This document shows, one piece after another, positions 6,314 to 13,863 of a stretch of DNA of 23,275 nt. The position numbers were made by a program, and so were the translations under genes. Below the pieces are notes generated by a model. That model ran no database searches and had not been told where the DNA came from. It saw only the letters and a list, made by a program, of their open reading frames with translations. Origin of the DNA: Candidatus Scybalomonas excrementavium (GTDB taxonomy: Bacteria > Bacillota > Clostridia > Lachnospirales > Lachnospiraceae); the NCBI GenBank assembly GCA_017694765.1, contig JADIML010000215.1:1-23275 (forward strand), in the 5' to 3' direction. The first letter of the stretch is position 1. Each line of letters opens with the position of its first letter.

Positions 6314-8638
6314 TTATGCACTAAATTGTTGTGATAACCAACTGCTTTGGCTATTCATCTGAGAAATCATCGTTTCTAATGATGAAAATTGAGAAATATA
6401 ACGATCTTGCTCTGTAGATAAACGATCTTTTAAGCTATCTAATACATCATCCATACTCTGTAATTGTTTATAGATTGTATTGGTTAATAAGCTAAGAGGT
6501 GCTGCTGATGAACCAGCCTTATCAACTAAAATCCCTTTAGAAGCCCCTTCTTTCTTCGCATATTTATCAAAAACATTTTTAATATTTGTCATTAAACCAT
6601 TCGTTGTATCATCACCTGCAAATAATTTCTTCACTAAATCTGGATCAGATTCTAAAGCTGCTTCCAACTTACTTTCATCTAATACAATTTTCCCATTATC
6701 ACTTGCATTGGTAGATGTTGTAATACCAATTTTCTCTAATTCTGTATAACTTAATCCTGTCTTTACTGTCTCTAGAAAAACAGAACGCATACTACTTGCC
6801 AATGAGGTTATATCGGGATCATTGAATAACAAACCTTCTTTTGCCTTTTTCTCCCAGTTTTCAATTTCACTTGTTGACATTTCTTCTTTTTGTTCATCTG
6901 TCAACGGTGCATAAGAACGATCTGGTTTTGTACCAACTTCTTTATTAACCATTTCGATAATAGAATTATAGGCTTCTACCATATCTTTTATAGAAGAAAG
7001 TACTTTCTCTGTATCAGCTTTGGCAGTGAATGTAACAGCTTCTTGGGTTTTATCTAATGCCTCACTTGCATCATAACCAAATGTTCCTGATACTGTTACT
7101 GCTAAACCTTCTAAATCAAATGTATTACTATTTCTTCGGATCTCTGTTTCTACGCCGTCATAGCTTACGTTAATAATAGCATCCTGACCAGTTACATTCA
7201 CCTTCTGATCGCCAAATAATGCTTTCGCTAAGTCACTACTTGCTGGATCAATACTTATCTTACCACTTGCTCCTTCTTGTGTCGATGTAATTTGGAAACG
7301 GTTGGCAGTTTCTAAATAAGAAACTTTAACATTGGCGTCAGAGCTATTAATTTTACTAATTAAATCTTCAATTGTTTCATTACCTTTGACTGTGATTGTT
7401 GTATTATTAATTGTTAAAGAATAGTCAGAAGTATCTCCACTACCTTTTCCTAAGAAACTTCCTATGCTCGTTTTTAAATTCAAGTGGTTAGAATCTCCGA
7501 CAGAAAGTCCTAATGCATCAAGAGGCGCTGTTCCTCCTGAAACTTTTAAAACAGAAGTTTTATCTTCCTTTCCAACAGAAGTTTTATCTTCCTTTCCATC
7601 AGGAAGTGTTGCTTTAAAGGATAATGTACTACCAGATAAATCAACTGAAACTCTTCCTGAACCAACTTTCTTATCAAAGGCTTCTTGAAGAGAGTTTTTG
7701 ATGCTGTCTAATGTTACTTTTCCCGTATTACTATCAGCCTTAATTTCTGCTGAAACTTTTGTCCCATTGTATGTAAAATCAACTGTTTTTCCTACGAGGT
7801 AATCTTCTAATTGAACCTGTTTTGTAGAGGAAGGTGCTCGACTTGCTGTTAAAGATACCGTTCCATCTTCTAACCCACTTCCATCGACCTTATCACCATA
7901 TCCTAAATAGTAGGCAGCACTTCCACCTACAATACTAACTTTATTTCCATTTTTTTCACTTAGAGTCAATACTCCATCAGTTAATTTAAACTCCATGTAT
8001 TCGCCTAATGTTTTACTATGTGGACCTTCTACATTTTTTAAAGAAGCATTTAAAGATTCTACCATTTTGGCTGAAGTGGAATAATCCATTCCTTTATCTA
8101 ATGTTACGTTATATGTCTTTTCTGCATTACCAGAACCAAATTTAATTTGTAGAGTTGTTCCTGCTAAAGCATCTACATCTTGCATTGTAGAAAGATCAAT
8201 GCTACCTGTTGATAGATTTGTAGAGTTCACAGTTCCTGTCGTATAGGTTGCTTTTTGTGCTAACTGCTTTACCCCATTAATTGCAATACTATCTGCCATA
8301 TTAGAAGAGCCTGAAACTTTAATATATTTACTATTTGCTCCTGTAGCAGTAACATTACTTTTTGCAAAGAAGCTAGAACTAATTAATGAATTTTTGGAAC
8401 TCATAGATAAATAATTACTAGAAAATTCAATTAACTTAGAACTTATACTTTGATACGCTTCTTGTTTCCACTTAAGACTTTGAATTTTTTGCTTTTGTTT
8501 TGCAATCTTACTTCTTGTACCGGTTGTCATGGCTTCAATTAAAGAGTCACGATCAAGACCACTGGCAAGACCTCCAAACCCTTGTAAACCACTTGTTCTG
8601 GAACTTGATGAACTACTTGTTGCATAAATACTAGCCAT
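6314..8638 (-). CDS. fliD: Filament cap protein FliD (HAP2)
   Basis: A 774-residue protein. Residues 20-50 hold the FliD start (GFGGLASGLDRDSLIEAMT, then KIAKQKQKIQSLKWKQEAYQ). The end is the C-terminal coiled coil (DDVLDSLKDRLSTEQDRYIS, then FSSLETMISQMNSQSSWLSQ). FliD caps the growing filament and folds arriving flagellin. It is far longer than Bacillus or Escherichia FliD (about 470-500), the extra length lying in the central exposed domains, as in many Clostridia. Inside this region an exact 24-base tandem duplication gives TSVGKEDK twice. The start is the ATG after AAGGAGTAAGTAAA. It heads fliD-fliS-fliT-like behind a FliA-type promoter. Confidence 0.94.
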   Translation of the reverse strand: MASIYATSSSSSSRTSGLQGFGGLASGLDRDSLIEAMTTGTRSKIAKQKQKIQSLKWKQEAYQSISSKLIEFSSNYLSMSSKNSLISSSFFAKSNVTATGANSKYIKVSGSSNMADSIAINGVKQLAQKATYTTGTVNSTNLSTGSIDLSTMQDVDALAGTTLQIKFGSGNAEKTYNVTLDKGMDYSTSAKMVESLNASLKNVEGPHSKTLGEYMEFKLTDGVLTLSEKNGNKVSIVGGSAAYYLGYGDKVDGSGLEDGTVSLTASRAPSSTKQVQLEDYLVGKTVDFTYNGTKVSAEIKADSNTGKVTLDSIKNSLQEAFDKKVGSGRVSVDLSGSTLSFKATLPDGKEDKTSVGKEDKTSVLKVSGGTAPLDALGLSVGDSNHLNLKTSIGSFLGKGSGDTSDYSLTINNTTITVKGNETIEDLISKINSSDANVKVSYLETANRFQITSTQEGASGKISIDPASSDLAKALFGDQKVNVTGQDAIINVSYDGVETEIRRNSNTFDLEGLAVTVSGTFGYDASEALDKTQEAVTFTAKADTEKVLSSIKDMVEAYNSIIEMVNKEVGTKPDRSYAPLTDEQKEEMSTSEIENWEKKAKEGLLFNDPDITSLASSMRSVFLETVKTGLSYTELEKIGITTSTNASDNGKIVLDESKLEAALESDPDLVKKLFAGDDTTNGLMTNIKNVFDKYAKKEGASKGILVDKAGSSAAPLSLLTNTIYKQLQSMDDVLDSLKDRLSTEQDRYISQFSSLETMISQMNSQSSWLSQQFSA
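7550..7597 (-). repeat. Exact 24-bp tandem duplication inside fliD
   Basis: Bases 7550-7573 and 7574-7597 are identical (AACAGAAGTTTTATCTTCCT then TTCC on the plus strand). The insertion is in frame and doubles an eight-residue segment, TSVGKEDK, in the exposed middle domain of FliD. No base difference between the copies means a recent event or an unstable site. Confidence 0.9.
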
Positions 8639-8724
8639 TTTACTTACTCCTTTTCTCTATTTGTTTTCTCCAAAGAGTGTATTCCATGAATTTATATATA
8701 TTTCTTTATTACCTCTATACTTAT

Positions 8725-8751
8725 GTATCGACATATAGTATACTTAAATTA
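8725..8751 (-). promoter_or_regulatory. Sigma-28 (FliA) type promoter of fliD
   Basis: On the minus strand TAAT (8751-8748), a 15-base spacer, then GTCGATAC (8732-8725). This matches TAAA-N15-GCCGATAA with three mismatches in all. It lies about 87 bases before the fliD ATG, which leaves a leader of roughly 75-80 bases. The spacing is the same as in the flgM promoter. Confidence 0.65.
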
Positions 8752-8761
8752 ATAGAAATTT

Positions 8762-8790
8762 ATAAGGAATATTAGATATTCCTTATTTTT
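8762..8790 (+). terminator. Terminator-like hairpin in the leader of the ComFB-domain gene
   Basis: ATAAGGAATA (8762-8771) pairs perfectly with TATTCCTTAT (8777-8786) over a 5-base loop, followed by TTTT (8787-8790). The stem is AT-rich but complete and sits 35 bases before the start codon at 8825. It may attenuate the downstream gene or block antisense reading from fliD. A dyad operator is also possible. Confidence 0.5.
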
Positions 8791-8807
8791 CTCATGTTTT
8801 GATGAGA
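8790..8807 (+). promoter_or_regulatory. Second leader hairpin next to the ribosome binding site
   Basis: TCTCAT (8790-8795) and ATGAGA (8802-8807) form a 6-bp stem over GTTTTG, ending five bases before AAGGAGGA. Together with the preceding terminator-like hairpin it makes a structured leader that could respond to a protein or ligand. There is no match to a riboswitch class that I know. Confidence 0.35.
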
Positions 8808-8824
8808 ATATGAAGGAGGATTTT

Positions 8825-9355
8825 ATGTCAATCAATCATACAAATATAGACAATGAAAAAACAATAGATGAACAACCTAGTATTTCTATTGTTGATTCCC
8901 ATAGTGAAAAGGATCCCGTTGCTGACCTCATTCGCAATCAATTAGAAGAAGAATTCCTTGATACTTCTTCTCCCGAAAAGGAATCAAAACCAACCACTAC
9001 AGCCCCTATAAAAACTGCAAGTTCTACCGATGCCCCTTCTCATAAAGAAAACAGCATGGACTCTTTATTTGTGGAACAAGAGGAAGGATATTATTATGTA
9101 AATGTTATGGAGCCGATTGTCCGTAAAAAAGCATCCGATTATATGCAGTCACTTGGTATGTGTACTTGTAATCGGTGTCTTGTAGATACGATGGCTCTTG
9201 CTTTAACAAATTTACCAGCAAAGTATGTTGTTGTAAGAGATAATAGTTTTTCTCCTCTTCTTAATTATTATTCCGATAAATTAGAAGGTGAGGTAACGAT
9301 TCAAGTGATTAAGGCTTGTATGCTTGTTAAAGATCATCCACATCATAAGGATTAA
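8825..9355 (+). CDS. ComFB-domain protein with long disordered N terminus
   Basis: The start is the ATG at 8825 because AAGGAGGA (8813-8820) lies just before it. An in-frame ATG at 8810 lies upstream of that site and is unlikely. The product is 176 residues. Residues 1-85 are acidic and Ser/Thr/Pro-rich, probably disordered. Residues 90-170 match the ComFB family: YVNVMEPIVRKKASDY, then CTCNRC (Cys113, Cys115, Cys118), then LVDTMALALTNLPAKYVV, with Cys165 later. The cysteine cluster suggests zinc or another metal. Bacillus ComFB lies in the late competence operon beside the flgM-flgN-flgK genes, and family members have been reported to bind cyclic dinucleotides. Here it stands alone on the plus strand between flagellar operons. 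A motility signalling role is inference. Confidence 0.8.
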   Translation: MSINHTNIDNEKTIDEQPSISIVDSHSEKDPVADLIRNQLEEEFLDTSSPEKESKPTTTAPIKTASSTDAPSHKENSMDSLFVEQEEGYYYVNVMEPIVRKKASDYMQSLGMCTCNRCLVDTMALALTNLPAKYVVVRDNSFSPLLNYYSDKLEGEVTIQVIKACMLVKDHPHHKD

Positions 9356-9360
9356 ACTTT

Positions 9361-9395
9361 GTATGGAAATAACTGATTAAGAGAAATTTCTATAC
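9361..9395. other. Hairpin just before the convergent terminator
   Basis: GTATGGAAAT (9361-9370) and ATTTCTATAC (9386-9395) form ten pairs, one of them G-U, over a 15-base loop directly after the ComFB-domain gene. There is no T-run, so it is probably a 3' stabilising hairpin or an older terminator remnant. Confidence 0.45.
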
Positions 9396-9399
9396 ATAG

Positions 9400-9452
9400 A
9401 AAAAATACGTATTGTTTGGAGTCATTTCACCTTCAAACAATACGTATTTTTT
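9400..9452. terminator. Bidirectional terminator with perfect 19-bp arms
   Basis: Arms 9400-9418 and 9434-9452 are exact complements (AAAAAATACGTATTGTTTG and its reverse complement) around a 15-base loop. A/T runs at both ends let it work on both strands. It separates the ComFB-domain gene from the end of the long minus-strand flagellar block. Confidence 0.95.
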
Positions 9453-9472
9453 ATTTTTTATTTCCTATTTAC

Positions 9473-10183
9473 CTATCCACGTAAATTATTAATAACAGAT
9501 TCTATTTCATCTGAAGTTTGTACCATCTTTAATGCATAACTATATGCTCTTTGACTTTCAATCATTTTCATATACTCTGATGATACATCTACATTTGATA
9601 ACTCTACAGCATGATCTTTTAGCTGAGGATTACGAATTAAAATCGGTCTTCCATTACTCTCTGTTGCTCGATACTCATTACTTCCTATGTTCTCTAATCC
9701 ATGCTTATTTGTAAAGTTGACAACACCAATATCGGATTGTAACTTCCCATCAACTACTTCAATAGGCTGTTGATTTTCATCTAACACATACTTCCCATTT
9801 TCACTAGCTAAATACGTTTTATCACCATTTTTTGATAAAATAAAATGTCCACTTCTTGTATAAGTAATTGCATTGGTTTCTCTATCCTGTAACATAAAGA
9901 AACCTTTTTCCATAATTGCATAATCATATTGACTTGATGTTTCTTGAATCGCACCTTTTTCAAAATTACTTGTAATGGATTTAATCGTTACCCCTGCTCC
10001 TGCTTGTAATTCTGTCTTTCTTTGTTCTGGTGCATTTAAATTATAGCGAACTAATTCAATAAAAGAAAGATCTTTTGTTTGATATCCTTGTGAATTGACA
10101 TTTGCCAAGTTATTTGCTACTACATTTAGACGCTCTTGTTGGTTAGAAGCGCCTAGAGCTGCTACATAAAACGATGCTTTCAT
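9473..10183 (-). CDS. flgG: Flagellar basal-body rod protein, FlgG/FlhP type
   Basis: A 236-residue axial protein. The N-terminal motif ERLNVVANNLANVNSQGYQT and the C-terminal VELSNVDVSSEYMKMIESQR, followed by AYSYALKMVQTSDEIESVI, are those of the FlgF/FlgG/FlgE family; the central part has EKGFFMLQDR. It is one of two adjacent rod genes after fliA and corresponds to FlhP of Bacillus (a FlgG-like distal rod protein). FlgF and FlgG are hard to separate by eye, so the symbol rests on order and on the family resemblance. AGGAGG lies about eight bases before the ATG. It is the last gene of the long block. Confidence 0.75.
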   Translation of the reverse strand: MKASFYVAALGASNQQERLNVVANNLANVNSQGYQTKDLSFIELVRYNLNAPEQRKTELQAGAGVTIKSITSNFEKGAIQETSSQYDYAIMEKGFFMLQDRETNAITYTRSGHFILSKNGDKTYLASENGKYVLDENQQPIEVVDGKLQSDIGVVNFTNKHGLENIGSNEYRATESNGRPILIRNPQLKDHAVELSNVDVSSEYMKMIESQRAYSYALKMVQTSDEIESVINNLRG

Positions 10184-10196
10184 ACTATAAGTCCTC

Positions 10197-10946
10197 CTAT
10201 AATTTTCCTATTTCTGAAACAATCTTGCTATTAAGCTGATCATACATTTTTAAAATCTGAGCAGCACTTTGTAATGCCCTTTGCCCACTCATCATGTTGG
10301 TCATCTCTTCAATCGCACTAACATTGGAAGTTTCCAATGCTTTCCATTGAATGGTTGCTTTTACTAAAGTAGGGTCTTCTTCTATGGTATAAGTACCATT
10401 ATCATTTTTTGATAGAGCTTCATAATTATCAAAGTCAAAGACGCCTATCTGTCCATGATAATCTCCTGCTTCATCAAAAATATTTCCTTTATTATCAGCA
10501 GTAATATCATCACGTCCTAGATAAATTGGCTGATCGTTTGTATCTAATACTCTTCCTACTCCTTGCAGTGCTAAATATCCATCATCATCCATATAAAAAG
10601 AACCATTTCTTGTATAAACAACACTTTCATCTGCTTTTTGAATTTTAAAAAAACCAGAACTTCCTAATGCAAAGTCAAATGGTTCATCTGTTACTTGAAA
10701 ACCACCTTGTGTGTAATTTGTTGTTGTAAGTTTCCCTGTGCGCATCATCTGTGTTGTCCCAATTTGTGTTCTTTTCTCACTTTTATGATTTTGCTGGTAT
10801 AACAGTGCTTCACGAAAGGTAGTCGCAACAAAAGTATCCTTTTTATAGCCTGGAGTTGTTATATTAACCATATTATTACTAATAACATTCATATTACGGT
10901 TTTCACTAATCATCTGTGATGTTAAATTATATAATCCATGAAACAT
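10197..10946 (-). CDS. flgF: Flagellar basal-body rod protein, FlgF/FlhO type
   Basis: A 249-residue axial protein starting MFHGLYNLTSQMISENRNMN with VISNNMVNITTPGYKKDTF, and ending with ETSNVSAIEEMTNMMSGQRA then LQSAAQILKMYDQLNSKI. These are the paired ends of rod proteins that assemble by coiled-coil packing. The middle (SSGFFKIQ, YTRNGSFYMDDDGYL) fits FlgF/FlgG. It corresponds to FlhO of Bacillus, which also sits beside FlhP. GGGAGG precedes the ATG, and the gene lies 14 bases after fliA. The exact rod layer (FlgF or FlgG) is less certain than the family. Confidence 0.75.
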   Translation of the reverse strand: MFHGLYNLTSQMISENRNMNVISNNMVNITTPGYKKDTFVATTFREALLYQQNHKSEKRTQIGTTQMMRTGKLTTTNYTQGGFQVTDEPFDFALGSSGFFKIQKADESVVYTRNGSFYMDDDGYLALQGVGRVLDTNDQPIYLGRDDITADNKGNIFDEAGDYHGQIGVFDFDNYEALSKNDNGTYTIEEDPTLVKATIQWKALETSNVSAIEEMTNMMSGQRALQSAAQILKMYDQLNSKIVSEIGKL

Positions 10947-10960
10947 ACTTGTTCCTCCCT

Positions 10961-11746
10961 TTATTTTTTATATTCAACAAACTTCTTCATATGCTCTTTT
11001 AGCCTGCTAATTGCTTTGGCATGAATTTGAGAAACTCTAGGCTCACTTACTTCTAATACTTTTGCAATCTCTTTCATTTGCAACTCTTCTAAATAATAGA
11101 GAGAAATTACCATTTTTTCCTTTTCTCTTAATTGTTCAATTCCTTGTGCCAAATACTCTTTTAATTCCTGATCGAGATAATATTCTTCTGGCTGATTGGT
11201 TTCCTCTTCATCCATAACTTGAAGATATTTCTTTTTTTCATAGGTTTCTTCTAGCACAAAATCTAAAGATAATACATTAAAAAGTGTTGACTTTGATACA
11301 AATTCCTCATATTTTTCTAAAGAAATTCCATATCGATTGGCAATTTCTTCATCTGTTGGTACTCTTCCAAGCTCATTATGAAGCTCTGTCGTTACTTTCT
11401 CAATTTCTTTTCCCATTTTGCGTACACTTCTTGGAACCCAGTCTTGTTTTCTAGCTAAATCAATAATCATTCCTCGAATTCTTTTTGTAATATAAGTTTC
11501 AAACTTTACACCTTTTTCTAATTCAAATTTATCGAGTGAGGACATAAGACAAATGACACCTTCATTAATAATATCATCAATTTGTGCAAAATTTAAGTAA
11601 ATTCCTCTCATCTGCAAAGCAATACTTCGAATTACATAAATATATCGCAATACTAGAACATGTTTTAGTTGAATATTTCCACTTTGTTTATATTCTATTA
11701 ACAACTGTTCATTCGTCAAATCTTCTAACGAGTTTGACACACACAT
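10961..11746 (-). CDS. fliA: RNA polymerase sigma factor FliA (sigma-28/SigD)
   Basis: A 261-residue sigma-70 family factor of the FliA/WhiG type. Region 2 includes IDDIINEGVICLMSSLDKFE and KFETYITKRIRGMIIDLARK then QDWVPRSVR. Region 3 has ELGRVPTDEEIANRYGIS. Region 4 ends with MKEIAKVLEVSEPRVSQIHA as the -35-binding helix-turn-helix. It transcribes late flagellar genes from TAAA-N15-GCCGATAA promoters, of which this window has one near-perfect copy before flgM and two weaker ones. The start follows AGGAGAGAG. It lies 39 bases after flhA with no flhF or flhG between. FlgM, its inhibitor, is encoded at 430-747. Confidence 0.95.
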   Translation of the reverse strand: MCVSNSLEDLTNEQLLIEYKQSGNIQLKHVLVLRYIYVIRSIALQMRGIYLNFAQIDDIINEGVICLMSSLDKFELEKGVKFETYITKRIRGMIIDLARKQDWVPRSVRKMGKEIEKVTTELHNELGRVPTDEEIANRYGISLEKYEEFVSKSTLFNVLSLDFVLEETYEKKKYLQVMDEEETNQPEEYYLDQELKEYLAQGIEQLREKEKMVISLYYLEELQMKEIAKVLEVSEPRVSQIHAKAISRLKEHMKKFVEYKK

Positions 11747-11785
11747 CGTTTCTCTCTCCTATCCTGATTAATTTCCTATCATCCA

Positions 11786-13846
11786 TTATAATCCAATCGT
11801 TCCAATTGCCTGAATTTGAATGTTATTTGCAATTTCATTAAATGATAACACACGTACGCTTGGAAAAAATTGTTCAATTAACCGATAAAAATGAATACGA
11901 ACTCCTTGACTTGTTAAAATAATTGGACCACCAGATAAATCATTAAATTTCTTAAATTGTTCATTCATCTGTCCTAAAATAGACTGCATCACCTCTGGAC
12001 TTAATGCCAAATAATATCCTTGATCACTTTTTGAAATACTTTGAATCATTACTTTTTCTAACTCTGGATCAAGAGTTAATACTTTCATTTGTCCACCATC
12101 ACAGTACTTTCTTGTTATTGTTCGTTTTAATGCTGTACGCACAGTTTCTACCATTGTATCAATATCTCTATTGACTAATGCTGCATCTGAAATTGTTTCT
12201 AAAATCGTTTCAAAATCTTTAATTGGCACTCCTTCTTTAATAAGTGCGGTTAAAATCTTTTGGAACATTCCATAAGAACAAAGATTTGGAAATACTTCCT
12301 CAGTAAGCTGTGGAATTTTTGACTTATTATTTTCAATTAACTGCATCACTTCTTGTCGATTCAATAATTCATGGGCATGTTGTTTGATGACCTCCGATAA
12401 ATGTGTCAACATAACAGACAAAGGATCAATAACGGTATACCCATAAATTTCTGCCATATCTTTATTTTCTGCCATAATCCATTTACTTGGAATTCCATAA
12501 GCTGGTTCAATAGCATCGATTCCTTCAATTTCACCCATTGGATTTTCTGGCTCTAAAGCAAGATAATAGTCAACTAAGACCTCACCTTTTGCAACTTCTT
12601 CTCCACGAATTTTAATACTATATTGATTCGTATTCAAACTAGAACTATCTCGCATTTGTATCGATGGTATAACAAATCCCATTTCTTGCGCATATTGTCT
12701 TCGAAAAATAACGATACGGTTAATCATTTTTCCACCACTTTCTTCATCAACAAGTGGAATTAAACTGTATCCAAAGTTCATCTCAATTGGCTCTACGTGA
12801 ATTAAATTATAAACATTATTAATATCTCGATAAAATTCTTCTTCTGATGTAGCCTTTGTCTCTTCTACCTCTTCTTCCATTGGTAACTCAATGGCATGAC
12901 TCATCGTTTCCATAGAATTCATAAGACGATATCCAGCAAATATAAGTCCTCCTGATATGAGAATCAGTTGAAACTTTGGCATTCCTGGAACGAGAACAAG
13001 AACTCCTAATACACCACCCGTCATCATAATTGCTTGTGGCTGTGCCAAAAATTGCTTTGAAACATCTGTATTCAAACTACCTTCTGACACTGCTCTTGTT
13101 ACAATCATACCAGTTGCTGTTGAAATTAAAAGAGCTGGTATCTGAGATACAAGCCCATCTCCAACTGTTGCAATCGAATAAACCGATAAAACGTCTCCAA
13201 TTGACTGACCAGATTGTACAATACCAATAATACTTCCTGCTACTAAGTTGATTCCTGTTGTAATTAAGGACATAATCGCATCCCCTTTTACAATTTTAGT
13301 AGCACCATCCATAGCACCGTAAAAATCAGATTCTTTTTGTACTTTATATCGCCGCTCTCTCGCTTGCTTTTCATCGATAAGTCCTGAACTTAAGTCTGCA
13401 TCAATTGCCATCTGTTTTCCCGGCATAGCATCTAAAGTAAAACGAGCTGCTACCTCTGCAACACGTTCTGCACCTTTTGTAATAACAATAAACTGAATTA
13501 ATACAATGATAATAAAGATAATAAATCCAACAACGATATTTCCACCTAAAACGAAGTCCCCAAAGGCTTTAATCACTTGTCCAGCTTCCCCACCATGACT
13601 CAAAACGTTTTTCGTAGAGGAAACGTTAATCCCAAGGCGAAATAACGTCGTAACTAAGAGTAATGATGGAAAAATGGAGAACTCTAGTGGTTCTTTTATG
13701 TTCATTGTAATTAAAAGAATAATCAGTGATATCGATAAATTTATAATAATTAATACATCGAGTAAAAACGGATTCAGTGGGATAATAAGCAGTAATACAA
13801 TTGTAATAACAAATAATGATACTGCATTTTCCATTATTTTCTTCAT
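11786..13846 (-). CDS. flhA: Flagellar type III export gate protein FlhA
   Basis: A 686-residue protein of normal length. The N-terminal half is a multi-pass membrane domain (from LFVITIVLLLIIPLNPFLLD on). It contains the FHIPEP family stretch RFTLDAMPGKQMAIDADLSS followed by GLIDEKQARERR. The C-terminal cytosolic domain starts near residue 340 and forms the nonameric ring that docks chaperone-substrate complexes such as FliS-flagellin. Good SD spacing is lacking: AAGGA is 14 bases before the ATG, though GGTG is six bases away. An in-frame ATG four codons later is an alternative start. Confidence 0.95.
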   Translation of the reverse strand: MKKIMENAVSLFVITIVLLLIIPLNPFLLDVLIIINLSISLIILLITMNIKEPLEFSIFPSLLLVTTLFRLGINVSSTKNVLSHGGEAGQVIKAFGDFVLGGNIVVGFIIFIIIVLIQFIVITKGAERVAEVAARFTLDAMPGKQMAIDADLSSGLIDEKQARERRYKVQKESDFYGAMDGATKIVKGDAIMSLITTGINLVAGSIIGIVQSGQSIGDVLSVYSIATVGDGLVSQIPALLISTATGMIVTRAVSEGSLNTDVSKQFLAQPQAIMMTGGVLGVLVLVPGMPKFQLILISGGLIFAGYRLMNSMETMSHAIELPMEEEVEETKATSEEEFYRDINNVYNLIHVEPIEMNFGYSLIPLVDEESGGKMINRIVIFRRQYAQEMGFVIPSIQMRDSSSLNTNQYSIKIRGEEVAKGEVLVDYYLALEPENPMGEIEGIDAIEPAYGIPSKWIMAENKDMAEIYGYTVIDPLSVMLTHLSEVIKQHAHELLNRQEVMQLIENNKSKIPQLTEEVFPNLCSYGMFQKILTALIKEGVPIKDFETILETISDAALVNRDIDTMVETVRTALKRTITRKYCDGGQMKVLTLDPELEKVMIQSISKSDQGYYLALSPEVMQSILGQMNEQFKKFNDLSGGPIILTSQGVRIHFYRLIEQFFPSVRVLSFNEIANNIQIQAIGTIGL

Positions 13847-13863
13847 GTTTTACACCATTTTCC

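Noticed and set aside
8810..8824. Earlier in-frame ATG for the ComFB-domain gene
   Set aside because: It lies upstream of and over the AAGGAGGA site, which is correctly spaced for the ATG at 8825.
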